The notes beneath the pieces are model-generated. The model was not told the origin of the DNA, made no database searches, and was given only the letters and a program-made list of their open reading frames with translations. A program made the position numbers and the translations under genes. Shown one piece after another: positions 1 to 5,381 of a stretch of 5,381 bases of DNA (position 1 is the stretch's first letter; each line of letters opens with the position of its first letter). Origin of the DNA: Sedimentisphaerales bacterium (GTDB lineage Bacteria; Planctomycetota; Phycisphaerae; Sedimentisphaerales; Anaerobacaceae); the NCBI GenBank assembly GCA_030630905.1, contig DAOVMB010000212.1, positions 1 through 5,381 on the forward strand. The letters run 5' to 3'.

Positions 1-941
1 AAAACGGCTTTGCCGACGGTTGCGGCTCGTGCCAACCCTGTAAGCTGTTAGAAGCCGGCGCAAATCCAGACTTCGCTCACATCTACAAGGAATTGCGGGA
101 ATTCACAGAAGACGGCAAAGGTAAAGCAGCGCCCATCGACCTGCCGATAGATGTAATTCGGGAATTCCTGATCGCGAAGGTCCCGACCAGGCCGACGATT
201 TCGCAGAGAAAGGTGTTCGTCGTCAGCGAAGCTGAAAGGTTAAACATCGCCTCACAGAACTGCCTGTTGAAGGTCCTCGAAGAACCGCCGGAATATTGCT
301 GTATCGTGCTGCTGTGCACTCGCCTGGAAAAGCTCCTGCCTACGACCAAATCGAGGTGCCAGACGATCCGGTTCGGCCCGATAGACGAAAGCAGGATAAT
401 CGAAAAATTACAAGAAAAGGGTCTCGAAGAAGAGCCGGCCCGGTACTTTGCACGCCTGGCGCAAGGCAGTGTGGGCGAAGCGTGCCAGTGGGCGGAACTT
501 GAGTTAGCTAATGTAAATCTTTACGAAGCCAAAAAAGAGTTGATAGATTCTTTAGTCAGCTATGAACTCGCCGAAGCTCTTGACCTGGCCCAGGAGCTTC
601 TCGCAAAAAGCAAGAAAATAGCCGCCGAGTGGACAAACATCGATAAGGCCACCAGTAAGACCGACATCAATCGAAGGGCCATGAAGATTATTGTTCGGAT
701 AATCATATCCGCCTTGCACGATGCGATGAATCTAAACGTAACGAGGGCGAAAGAACCTGTCAATTTCGACCAAAAAGAGCAGATAGAGAAGCTGGCCGCC
801 CGTTTCGATGTCGAGCCGGCGGCAGAAAAAATCTCCGATTGCTATCGCATCCTGCGATGGATCGAGTCCAGCGTCAATGAAAAGCTTATTTTCGAACATC
901 TATTGTTAAATCTTGCCGATCCTGATACAATCCGGGTTTAG
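1..941 (+). CDS. holB: DNA polymerase III subunit delta' (clamp loader), 5'-truncated by the window edge
   Basis: This is the delta' subunit of the clamp-loader complex, a AAA+ family protein that helps load the sliding clamp onto DNA in the cytoplasm. The reading frame is open from base 3 to the TAG at 939-941, giving 312 visible residues. A TTG at 93 is not the start, because conserved sequence continues upstream of it. Visible residues 7-13 read CGSCQPC, three of the four cysteines of the DnaX/HolB zinc module; the first cysteine should lie just left of the window. Residues 75-96 carry the Walker-B/sensor region, with SEAERLN, then NCLLK and LEEPP. SRC at 117-119 is the conserved clamp-loader arginine-finger motif. 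The C-terminus (about 288-309) has the VNEKLIFEHLLLNLA stretch typical of the HolB collar domain, which favours HolB over DnaX. The P-loop and about 50 residues are missing at the left. It is followed by ricT, as in Bacillus. Identity is firm; the true start is not visible. Confidence 0.9.
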   Translation, partial: NGFADGCGSCQPCKLLEAGANPDFAHIYKELREFTEDGKGKAAPIDLPIDVIREFLIAKVPTRPTISQRKVFVVSEAERLNIASQNCLLKVLEEPPEYCCIVLLCTRLEKLLPTTKSRCQTIRFGPIDESRIIEKLQEKGLEEEPARYFARLAQGSVGEACQWAELELANVNLYEAKKELIDSLVSYELAEALDLAQELLAKSKKIAAEWTNIDKATSKTDINRRAMKIIVRIIISALHDAMNLNVTRAKEPVNFDQKEQIEKLAARFDVEPAAEKISDCYRILRWIESSVNEKLIFEHLLLNLADPDTIRV

Positions 942-972
942 CGGTAGTAAAATGTAACATTAGTATCTATAT

Positions 973-983
973 AGGTAGCTTGG
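973..983 (+). promoter_or_regulatory. Ribosome binding site of ricT
   Basis: AGG at 973-975 lies 8 nt before the ATG at 984, a normal Shine-Dalgarno spacing. It supports this ATG as the start. The core is short (AGGT), so it is only moderately strong. Confidence 0.5.
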
Positions 984-1961
984 ATGCCAAAAAACTCGGA
1001 AACAAGGGCCAAACAGGCTAAGCATAAAAAATATATCCTGGTTCGATTTGGGCGGATGGGCACACTCGGTCTCTTCGAGCATCACGAGGCAGACATACTC
1101 AAGGTGCACTCTCGCGTCGTGGTAAAAACCAACAGAGGCCTTGAATTGGGTCATCTCGTAGGACGGTTCAGCTCTTACAAGGCCGGTCAATTCAGACTAA
1201 ACCAGGAGCAATTAAAAGAATATTTCAACAACGATGACACCGATTTCTCACAAGGCCAGGCAGGCAAATTCATCCGTTACGCAACCACCGCCGATATAAG
1301 CGAAGAGCGACATCTACGGAAAATTGCAAGAGAAGAGATGGAATATTGCAGGTGTTTCATCAAGGAAATGGACCTGCCGATGAAAATAATCGATGCAGAA
1401 CACGTATTCGGCGGCGAACGCATCATCTTCTACTTCATGTCCGACGGACGGGTGGATTTTCGGGACCTGGTCAAGAGAATCGCACAGGAATATCAGACAA
1501 GAATCGAAATGCGGCAGGTTGGCTCACGGGATGAGGCCAAACTCCTCGGTGACGTGGAAAGCTGCGGACAACAATGCTGCTGCCAGCGATTTCTCAAACA
1601 CTTAAAACCGGTCAATATGCGAATGGCCAAAATGCAAAAAGCAACTCTCGATCCGGCAAAAATCTCAGGCTACTGCGGCAGATTGAAGTGCTGTCTGCGA
1701 TACGAGGACGAAACCTATACGGATCTTAAAAAAAGACTGCCGAAAAAGAATGCCAAGGTCAAAACCAAACACGGCCAGGGTAAAGTCGTGGATACCCAGA
1801 TATTGACCCAGCTTGTAATGATCGAATACCAAACTGGAGAAAGAATCGCCGCCCCTGTCGATGAGATTGAGATCATTCCTGCCTCCCAATCGACAAAGGA
1901 AGAACAAGAGAAACCTCCAAAAAACAACAAGCAAAAAACACGGAAAAAGAAGGAGCAATAA
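984..1961 (+). CDS. ricT: RicT/YaaT-like PSP1 domain protein
   Basis: This 325-residue protein belongs to the PSP1 family typified by Bacillus YaaT/RicT. There it forms a complex with RicA and RicF that binds Fe-S clusters and modulates RNase Y-dependent mRNA processing. Whether those partners exist here cannot be seen. Residues about 17-90 form the N-terminal PSP1 part (KKYILVRFGRMG, then TNRGLELGHLV). The hallmark core is FYFMSDGRVDFRDLVK at 149-164, followed by TRIEMRQVGSRDEAKLLG. Two cysteine clusters follow: CGQQCCC at 194-200 and CGRLKCC at 231-237. In Bacillus RicT these are CGRMLCC and CGRLMCC, so all six family cysteines are kept and C198 is extra. Another pair (C122, C124) lies in YCRC. 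The tail (about 303-325) is lysine/glutamine-rich and probably disordered. Bacillus RicT is about 275 residues; the excess is a basic N-terminus, an insert near 70-105 and this tail. It starts 42 nt after holB and ends 16 nt before metG, suggesting cotranscription. Confidence 0.93.
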   Translation: MPKNSETRAKQAKHKKYILVRFGRMGTLGLFEHHEADILKVHSRVVVKTNRGLELGHLVGRFSSYKAGQFRLNQEQLKEYFNNDDTDFSQGQAGKFIRYATTADISEERHLRKIAREEMEYCRCFIKEMDLPMKIIDAEHVFGGERIIFYFMSDGRVDFRDLVKRIAQEYQTRIEMRQVGSRDEAKLLGDVESCGQQCCCQRFLKHLKPVNMRMAKMQKATLDPAKISGYCGRLKCCLRYEDETYTDLKKRLPKKNAKVKTKHGQGKVVDTQILTQLVMIEYQTGERIAAPVDEIEIIPASQSTKEEQEKPPKNNKQKTRKKKEQ

Positions 1962-1966
1962 TCACC

Positions 1967-1977
1967 AGGGAAGAAAG
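1967..1977 (+). promoter_or_regulatory. Ribosome binding site that fixes the metG start
   Basis: The purine-rich stretch AGGGAAGAAAG at 1967-1977 directly precedes the ATG at 1978, with AGGG about 7 nt away. An in-frame ATG at 1861 would give a longer product, but its extra 39 residues are basic out-of-frame ricT sequence and have no MetRS homology. The protein from 1978 begins MPRKIVVTSALPYANG, a standard MetRS N-terminus. The 1978 start is therefore preferred. Confidence 0.75.
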
Positions 1978-3981
1978 ATGCCTCGAAAGATCGTTGTAAC
2001 CTCAGCCTTACCTTACGCAAACGGCCCGATACACTTAGGGCATTTAGTAGAATACCTCCAGACTGATATATGGGTGCGCTTTCAGAAAATGCTTGGCAAT
2101 GAATGTCTCTATTTCTGCGCCGATGACACTCACGGTACACCTGTTATGCTCAGTGCCCGCGCCGCAGGTATAAATCCTGAAGAGTTAATCACACAAATAC
2201 ACAAAGAGCACAAAGCCGATTTTGACGAGTTTGGTATCGAATTTGACAACTATTACTCGACCCACTCTCCCGAGAATAAGTATTTCAGCGAGCTGATTTT
2301 CAATCGTCTGAACGAAGCCGGCTCAATCGTCACACGAGACGTGGAACAGACCTACTGCGAAAACTGCAAAATGTCACTGCCGGACAGGTTTGTCCGAGGT
2401 ACGTGCCCAAAGTGTAAAGCCGAAGACCAATATGGCGATTCCTGTGAGGTTTGCAGCAGCACATATCAACCTGCTGAACTGATCAATCCCTACTGTTCGA
2501 CGTGCCGGACCAGACCTGTCCTGAAAACCTCCGAGCATTACTTTTTCAAACTTGACGATTACGAACAACAACTCAGAGACCTTATTGCCGGGGGACATAC
2601 GCAAAAATCGGTAGCAAACAAACTCGACGAATGGTTCAATGCGGGGCTGAAAGATTGGGACATATCTCGCGACGGCCCCTATTTCGGATTCAAAATACCG
2701 GGAGAAGAAAATAAATACTTCTACGTCTGGCTGGATGCACCTATCGGGTATATGGCCTCGGCCAAAAACTACTGTGACAGAAACAACCTGGATTTCGACA
2801 CGCTTTGGAACAGCGGCGAATATGAGCTGTACCATTTCATCGGCAAGGACATAATGTATTTCCACGCTCTTTTCTGGCCCGCAATGCTAATAGGCTCCGG
2901 CATGAAGACCGCCGAAAGGCTGTTCATTCACGGCTTCCTGACCGTGAACGGCGAGAAAATGAGCAAATCTCGCGGGACCTTTATTAAAGCAAGCACATAC
3001 GCCAAACACTTGAATCCCGAATACCTGCGTTACTACTACGCAAGCAAACTAAGCGATGGAATTGACGACATCGATTTGAGAATGGATGACTTCTTAAACA
3101 AAACCAATTCCGATTTGGTTGGCAAATTCGCAAACTTGGCTTCCCGCTCAGGACCGATGCTGACTAAGAAGCTCAATTCGGAACTTGGGCGACTGGACGA
3201 GCAGGGCAAAGAACTTCTCGATAAGCTCATTGCCGCTAAAGATCGGATAATGGAAGACTATGAGAGTCTGAGATTTTCTGCTGTTGTCCGGTCGATAACC
3301 GCCTTAGCCGACGAGGCGAACCGGTACGTCGAACAGAATCAGCCATGGACAACAGTTAAAACGGATTTGGAAAAAACACGAACGACTTTAACCGCCGTAA
3401 TCAATGCCGTACGTATTTTGGCGATTTACCTGAAACCCATTTTGCCCAAATATGCCGAAAAAGTTCAGCGGTTTCTGAACGTTGATACATTATGTTTTGC
3501 AGACCTCGACACGGTTCTGGAAAATCGCAAGATAAATAATTTTGAACGATTGTTTGAGAGAGTTAAAGAAGAACAGGTGAATGCAATGGTAGAAGAGAGC
3601 AAGGAAACTCAGGCCCCCCAGCCGGCGGCGACAGAACCCGTCGAGCCGTTCAAGCCGGAATGTACAATTGAAGATTTTGCGAAGATAGACCTGCGAATCG
3701 CAAAAGTTCTAAAGGCCGAATCCGTCGAAGGCGCCGATAGACTGCTCCGGCTGGTTCTGGGCGTGGGTGGACAGGAAAAGACAGTTTTCGCCGCTATCGC
3801 CACTGCTTACAAACCCGAGGACTTAACCGGCAAAACCGTTGTTTTCTTAGCCAACCTCAAACCCAGACAGATGAGGTTCGGCCTGTCCGAAGGAATGATC
3901 CTGGCATCCGGCACCGGCGGAAAAGATATCTTCATGCTCACCGCCGATACCGGCGCAAAGCCCGGGCAGGAAATACACTAA
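1978..3981 (+). CDS. metG: Methionyl-tRNA synthetase with C-terminal tRNA-binding domain
   Basis: This class I aminoacyl-tRNA synthetase attaches methionine to initiator and elongator tRNA-Met in the cytoplasm, using ATP. It has 667 residues, close to the length of E. coli MetRS. The Rossmann-fold signature HLGH is at 19-22, preceded by LPYANGPI, and the KMSKS loop is at 327-331 (GEKMSKSRG). The connective-peptide zinc domain spans about 121-183 and holds four CxxC pairs: C127/C130, C143/C146, C156/C159 and C173/C176. This is a two-knuckle arrangement, whereas E. coli MetRS lacks the outer pairs. WLDAPIGY at 251-258 belongs to the catalytic core. The helical anticodon-binding domain follows, with NQPW (W457) at the position of the anticodon-contacting tryptophan. 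An acidic, proline/alanine-rich linker (about 536-560) leads to a Trbp111-like OB-fold tRNA-binding domain at about 562-667 (DLRIAKVL, then LANLKPRQMRFGLSEGM). That domain dimerises and grips tRNA in related enzymes. The gene is complete and intact. Its TAA overlaps the stop of the convergent glycosylase gene. Confidence 0.98.
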   Translation: MPRKIVVTSALPYANGPIHLGHLVEYLQTDIWVRFQKMLGNECLYFCADDTHGTPVMLSARAAGINPEELITQIHKEHKADFDEFGIEFDNYYSTHSPENKYFSELIFNRLNEAGSIVTRDVEQTYCENCKMSLPDRFVRGTCPKCKAEDQYGDSCEVCSSTYQPAELINPYCSTCRTRPVLKTSEHYFFKLDDYEQQLRDLIAGGHTQKSVANKLDEWFNAGLKDWDISRDGPYFGFKIPGEENKYFYVWLDAPIGYMASAKNYCDRNNLDFDTLWNSGEYELYHFIGKDIMYFHALFWPAMLIGSGMKTAERLFIHGFLTVNGEKMSKSRGTFIKASTYAKHLNPEYLRYYYASKLSDGIDDIDLRMDDFLNKTNSDLVGKFANLASRSGPMLTKKLNSELGRLDEQGKELLDKLIAAKDRIMEDYESLRFSAVVRSITALADEANRYVEQNQPWTTVKTDLEKTRTTLTAVINAVRILAIYLKPILPKYAEKVQRFLNVDTLCFADLDTVLENRKINNFERLFERVKEEQVNAMVEESKETQAPQPAATEPVEPFKPECTIEDFAKIDLRIAKVLKAESVEGADRLLRLVLGVGGQEKTVFAAIATAYKPEDLTGKTVVFLANLKPRQMRFGLSEGMILASGTGGKDIFMLTADTGAKPGQEIH

Positions 3982-4643
3982 CAATACTCGATATCGAGCG
4001 TGTGCGGCAACTCTTCGAGAGGGCAGCCGTGGCATTTGGCTTTGGGCCTGCAGAATTCTTTGCCGGCTCTGACCAGCAGTGCATGGTACTCATTGTAAAA
4101 CCGGACATCCTCGGGGAGATTCGACTCAAACAATTCCCGCAACTGCTCATAATCGGCGCCCGGCTCGATCAGTTCGTGCCGCAAGGTAATTCGAGCCGTG
4201 TAAGCATCCACTACGAAAACAGGCCTGCCCAGGGCGTAAAGCAAAATAGAATCGGCGGTTTCGCACCCGATACCCTTTATCGCCAAAAGCTCCTCTCTCA
4301 ATTGGTCCGTGTAGATGGCCTCAAGGTTTGTCAATTCGCCGCTATAATCGTCAAACAGCCAGTTAATGAAGTTTTTCAGGCGTTTGGCTTTTATGTTGAA
4401 ATAGCCCGCCGGACGGATCAGCTCAGCGAGCTGCGTAAGGTCGATACGATGGAGCGCTTCCGGCGTCATGTACCCGGCGGATTTCAGGTTCGCAATCGCT
4501 TTTTCAACATTGGCCCAGTTCGTATTCTGGGTGAGTATCGCACCGGCCATAATCTCGAACGGTGTTTCGCCGGGCCACCAATGCTGCGGACCGAACGCAT
4601 CGTAAAGCAGTTGATAAATCTCAGATAATGTTTCGCTTATCAT
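3978..4643 (-). CDS. HhH-GPD DNA glycosylase, endonuclease III-related (MagIII-like branch)
   Basis: This 221-residue protein is a base-excision-repair glycosylase of the HhH-GPD superfamily, in the branch containing Helicobacter MagIII (3-methyladenine glycosylase). Branch marks are HWWPGETPFEIMAGAILTQNT (start about 21), RPAGYFNIKAKRL at 77-89, and the helix-hairpin-helix IKGIGCETADSIL at 122-134. The catalytic aspartate is D146 in VVDAYTAR. Where endonuclease III has its lyase lysine in GxGRKTA, this protein has E128. That predicts a monofunctional glycosylase without AP-lyase activity, as in MagIII. Cysteines C198, C204, C207 and C221 suggest a [4Fe-4S] cluster, but the spacing is C-x5-C-x2-C-x13-C rather than C-x6-C-x2-C-x5-C, and C221 is the last residue. 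The ATG at 4643 is chosen because homology begins soon after it; only a weak GAG lies just upstream. The gene converges on metG, with a 4-nt overlap at the stops. The real substrate (alkylated or oxidised bases) cannot be told from sequence. Confidence 0.9.
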   Translation of the reverse strand: MISETLSEIYQLLYDAFGPQHWWPGETPFEIMAGAILTQNTNWANVEKAIANLKSAGYMTPEALHRIDLTQLAELIRPAGYFNIKAKRLKNFINWLFDDYSGELTNLEAIYTDQLREELLAIKGIGCETADSILLYALGRPVFVVDAYTARITLRHELIEPGADYEQLRELFESNLPEDVRFYNEYHALLVRAGKEFCRPKAKCHGCPLEELPHTLDIEYC

Positions 4644-4684
4644 ATACTCAAATTCACACCCGCCAAGAAAACATAAAAAACGGT

Positions 4685-4714
4685 TTCATCTATTTACCCT
4701 GTATCTCTTATAAT
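4685..4714 (+). promoter_or_regulatory. Possible sigma-70-type promoter for the membrane-protein gene
   Basis: A perfect TATAAT lies at 4709-4714. The best -35 candidate, TTCATC at 4685-4690 with an 18-nt spacer, matches the TTGACA consensus only weakly. Transcription would begin near 4721, leaving a leader of about 108 nt before the ATG at 4829. In an AT-rich intergenic region a consensus hexamer can arise by chance, so this is tentative. Confidence 0.35.
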
Positions 4715-4742
4715 TGCTATGTTTGACTATTGTATTTTCGGC

Positions 4743-4755
4743 TTACTTGAAGTAA
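4743..4755. repeat. 13-bp perfect dyad, possible operator
   Basis: TTACTTGAAGTAA is perfectly symmetric around its central G (TTACTT/AAGTAA). It lies about 30 nt downstream of the TATAAT box, within the presumed leader of the plus-strand gene. The position and symmetry would suit a dimeric repressor site. It is too short and loopless to be a terminator. There is no second copy in the window, so a regulatory role is inference only. Confidence 0.3.
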
Positions 4756-4828
4756 ACTCTGCAAAATTCGGCAGTGGAATTTAAGGAACACTCACAGAGA
4801 ACAGAGAGCATACAGTTACAATTTAGAA

Positions 4829-5381
4829 ATGGGAAAAGCAAAAAAAGCTAACAAAACGGAAAAGCAGCGCAAATACAGCACGGGACAACTGTTTAATTTT
4901 GCACGTGATTCCTACCTTGAGAGGACATCTCGCCCGATTTACGCTATAATTTTTCTGCTGCCGTTTATTATCTTCTATGAGCTGGGAACATTTGGCATTA
5001 ATACCGACGCATTGAACCAATCGCAGATTCGCGTGATAGCGTTTGTCTGGCTGCAAAACCTTCTTGAGTCGGTAGGTTTCGGCGGCAAATTTGCATGGGT
5101 AGCTCCTCCGCTGGCAGTTATAGTTATTTTGATAGCAATGCAAATCACGTCAGGCAAGCAGTGGCGTTTTTGGTTCGGCGATATTTTGCCGATGGCCGTC
5201 GAATGCGTCCTTCTTGCAGTGCCATTGATTGTCCTGACGTTGTCTCTAACCAGTTCATCCGAGGCAGAAAGCAACATCGGCCGGCTCGAAAATAGTTCTA
5301 TACGAATCCAGAATGTGGCGCCGCCAAACCGCTCTTCGGTGGCATACAATCGTCTATCCTCCGCCACAGGCCGGACAGGTC
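4829..5381 (+). CDS. N-terminal part of a multi-pass membrane protein, possibly a CPBP-type intramembrane protease; 3'-truncated by the window edge
   Basis: An ATG at 4829 opens a frame that stays open to the right edge, giving 184 codons. The first 16 residues are strongly basic (MGKAKKANKTEKQRK), followed by FARDSYLERTSRP and a hydrophobic helix at about 37-52 ending FYELGT. Further likely membrane segments lie at about 66-83 (amphipathic), 88-106 and 118-142, and a polar loop starts at 143. No signal-peptide cleavage site is evident, and the basic N-terminus should be cytoplasmic. The SRP-helix-YELG opening resembles planctomycete proteins annotated as CPBP (CAAX protease and bacteriocin-processing) glutamic endopeptidases. 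The diagnostic EExxxR and downstream histidine motifs would lie beyond the window, so the family call is from memory and unproven. No clear Shine-Dalgarno precedes the ATG, although no better start is visible. It is divergent from the glycosylase gene. Confidence 0.65.
   Translation, partial: MGKAKKANKTEKQRKYSTGQLFNFARDSYLERTSRPIYAIIFLLPFIIFYELGTFGINTDALNQSQIRVIAFVWLQNLLESVGFGGKFAWVAPPLAVIVILIAMQITSGKQWRFWFGDILPMAVECVLLAVPLIVLTLSLTSSSEAESNIGRLENSSIRIQNVAPPNRSSVAYNRLSSATGRTG

Larger units (their letters stand above)
4644..4828. other. Divergent intergenic region
   Basis: These 185 bases separate the start of the minus-strand glycosylase gene from the start of the plus-strand membrane-protein gene, so both promoters should lie here. 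The stretch is AT-rich, with no open frame of note, no tRNA-like fold and no terminator hairpin. Two sub-sites are listed separately: a TATAAT box and a 13-bp dyad. A TTGACT at 4723-4728 resembles a -35 box, but no good -10 stands 16-18 nt downstream of it. Confidence 0.7.

Noticed and set aside
951..961. AATGTAACATT, an 11-bp dyad between holB and ricT
   Set aside because: Only five base pairs with a single central base in an AT-rich gap. It is too short for a terminator, and chance is the simplest explanation.
1727..1733. Run of seven A residues inside ricT as a possible slippage or frameshift site
   Set aside because: The zero frame continues through conserved PSP1 sequence to a normal stop, no alternative product is recognisable, and AAA/AAG lysine codons are common in this basic region.
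1861..1977. Upstream in-frame ATG that would extend MetRS by 39 residues and overlap ricT by about 100 nt
   Set aside because: The extension is out-of-frame ricT sequence without homology. The ATG at 1978 has a good ribosome binding site and gives the usual MetRS N-terminus.
2374..2865. A 163-codon minus-strand open frame inside metG
   Set aside because: It lies wholly within the conserved zinc and catalytic part of MetRS and has no family-like sequence, so it is a shadow frame.
4002..4628. A 208-codon plus-strand open frame lying almost entirely antisense to the glycosylase gene
   Set aside because: The minus-strand frame has full-length HhH-GPD motifs, while the antisense product has no recognisable domain and no ribosome binding site. 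It is a shadow of the coding bias.
5095..5295. A 66-codon plus-strand frame within the membrane-protein gene
   Set aside because: It is out of frame with the longer open frame from 4829, which shows clear hydrophobic helices and reaches the edge without a stop.

Overview
The window looks like ordinary chromosomal DNA of a free-living bacterium of roughly middling G+C. It holds three housekeeping genes in a row on the plus strand, one convergent DNA-repair gene on the minus strand, and the start of a membrane-protein gene running off the right edge. There are no insertion sequences, CRISPR repeats, tRNA/rRNA genes or phage signatures. The order holB-ricT(yaaT)-metG resembles the conserved holB-yaaT-...-metS neighbourhood of Bacillus. 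The protein sequences do not look like Firmicutes, however. The opening of the last gene (a charged tail, then a Ser-Arg-Pro-led hydrophobic helix ending in Tyr-Glu-Leu-Gly) recalls intramembrane-protease-like proteins of Planctomycetota. My best guess is a Planctomycetota (Phycisphaerae-like) or other PVC-group lineage, at low confidence and without any database search.

Layout: (1) 1-941, the 3' part of holB, the delta' subunit of the DNA polymerase III clamp loader; its start lies left of the window. (2) 984-1961, ricT/yaaT, a PSP1-domain protein with two conserved cysteine clusters. (3) 1978-3981, metG, methionyl-tRNA synthetase with four CxxC zinc-knuckle pairs and a fused C-terminal tRNA-binding OB domain. 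These three genes are spaced by 42 and 16 nt and look like one operon. (4) 3978-4643 on the minus strand, an HhH-GPD DNA glycosylase of the MagIII-like branch of the endonuclease III superfamily; its stop codon overlaps the metG stop by 4 nt. (5) 4644-4828, a 185-nt divergent intergenic region with a consensus -10-like TATAAT and a 13-bp dyad. (6) 4829-5381, the first 184 codons of a multi-pass membrane protein, open at the right edge.

Together the window covers replication (clamp loader), RNA-processing/regulation (RicT), translation (MetRS) and base-excision repair (glycosylase). I do not see a new multi-gene system. The points most worth a second look are in the glycosylase (no lyase lysine, unusual cluster-cysteine spacing with the last cysteine at the very C-terminus), the extra cysteine in RicT, the terminator-less 4-nt tail-to-tail gene overlap, and the truncated membrane protein.
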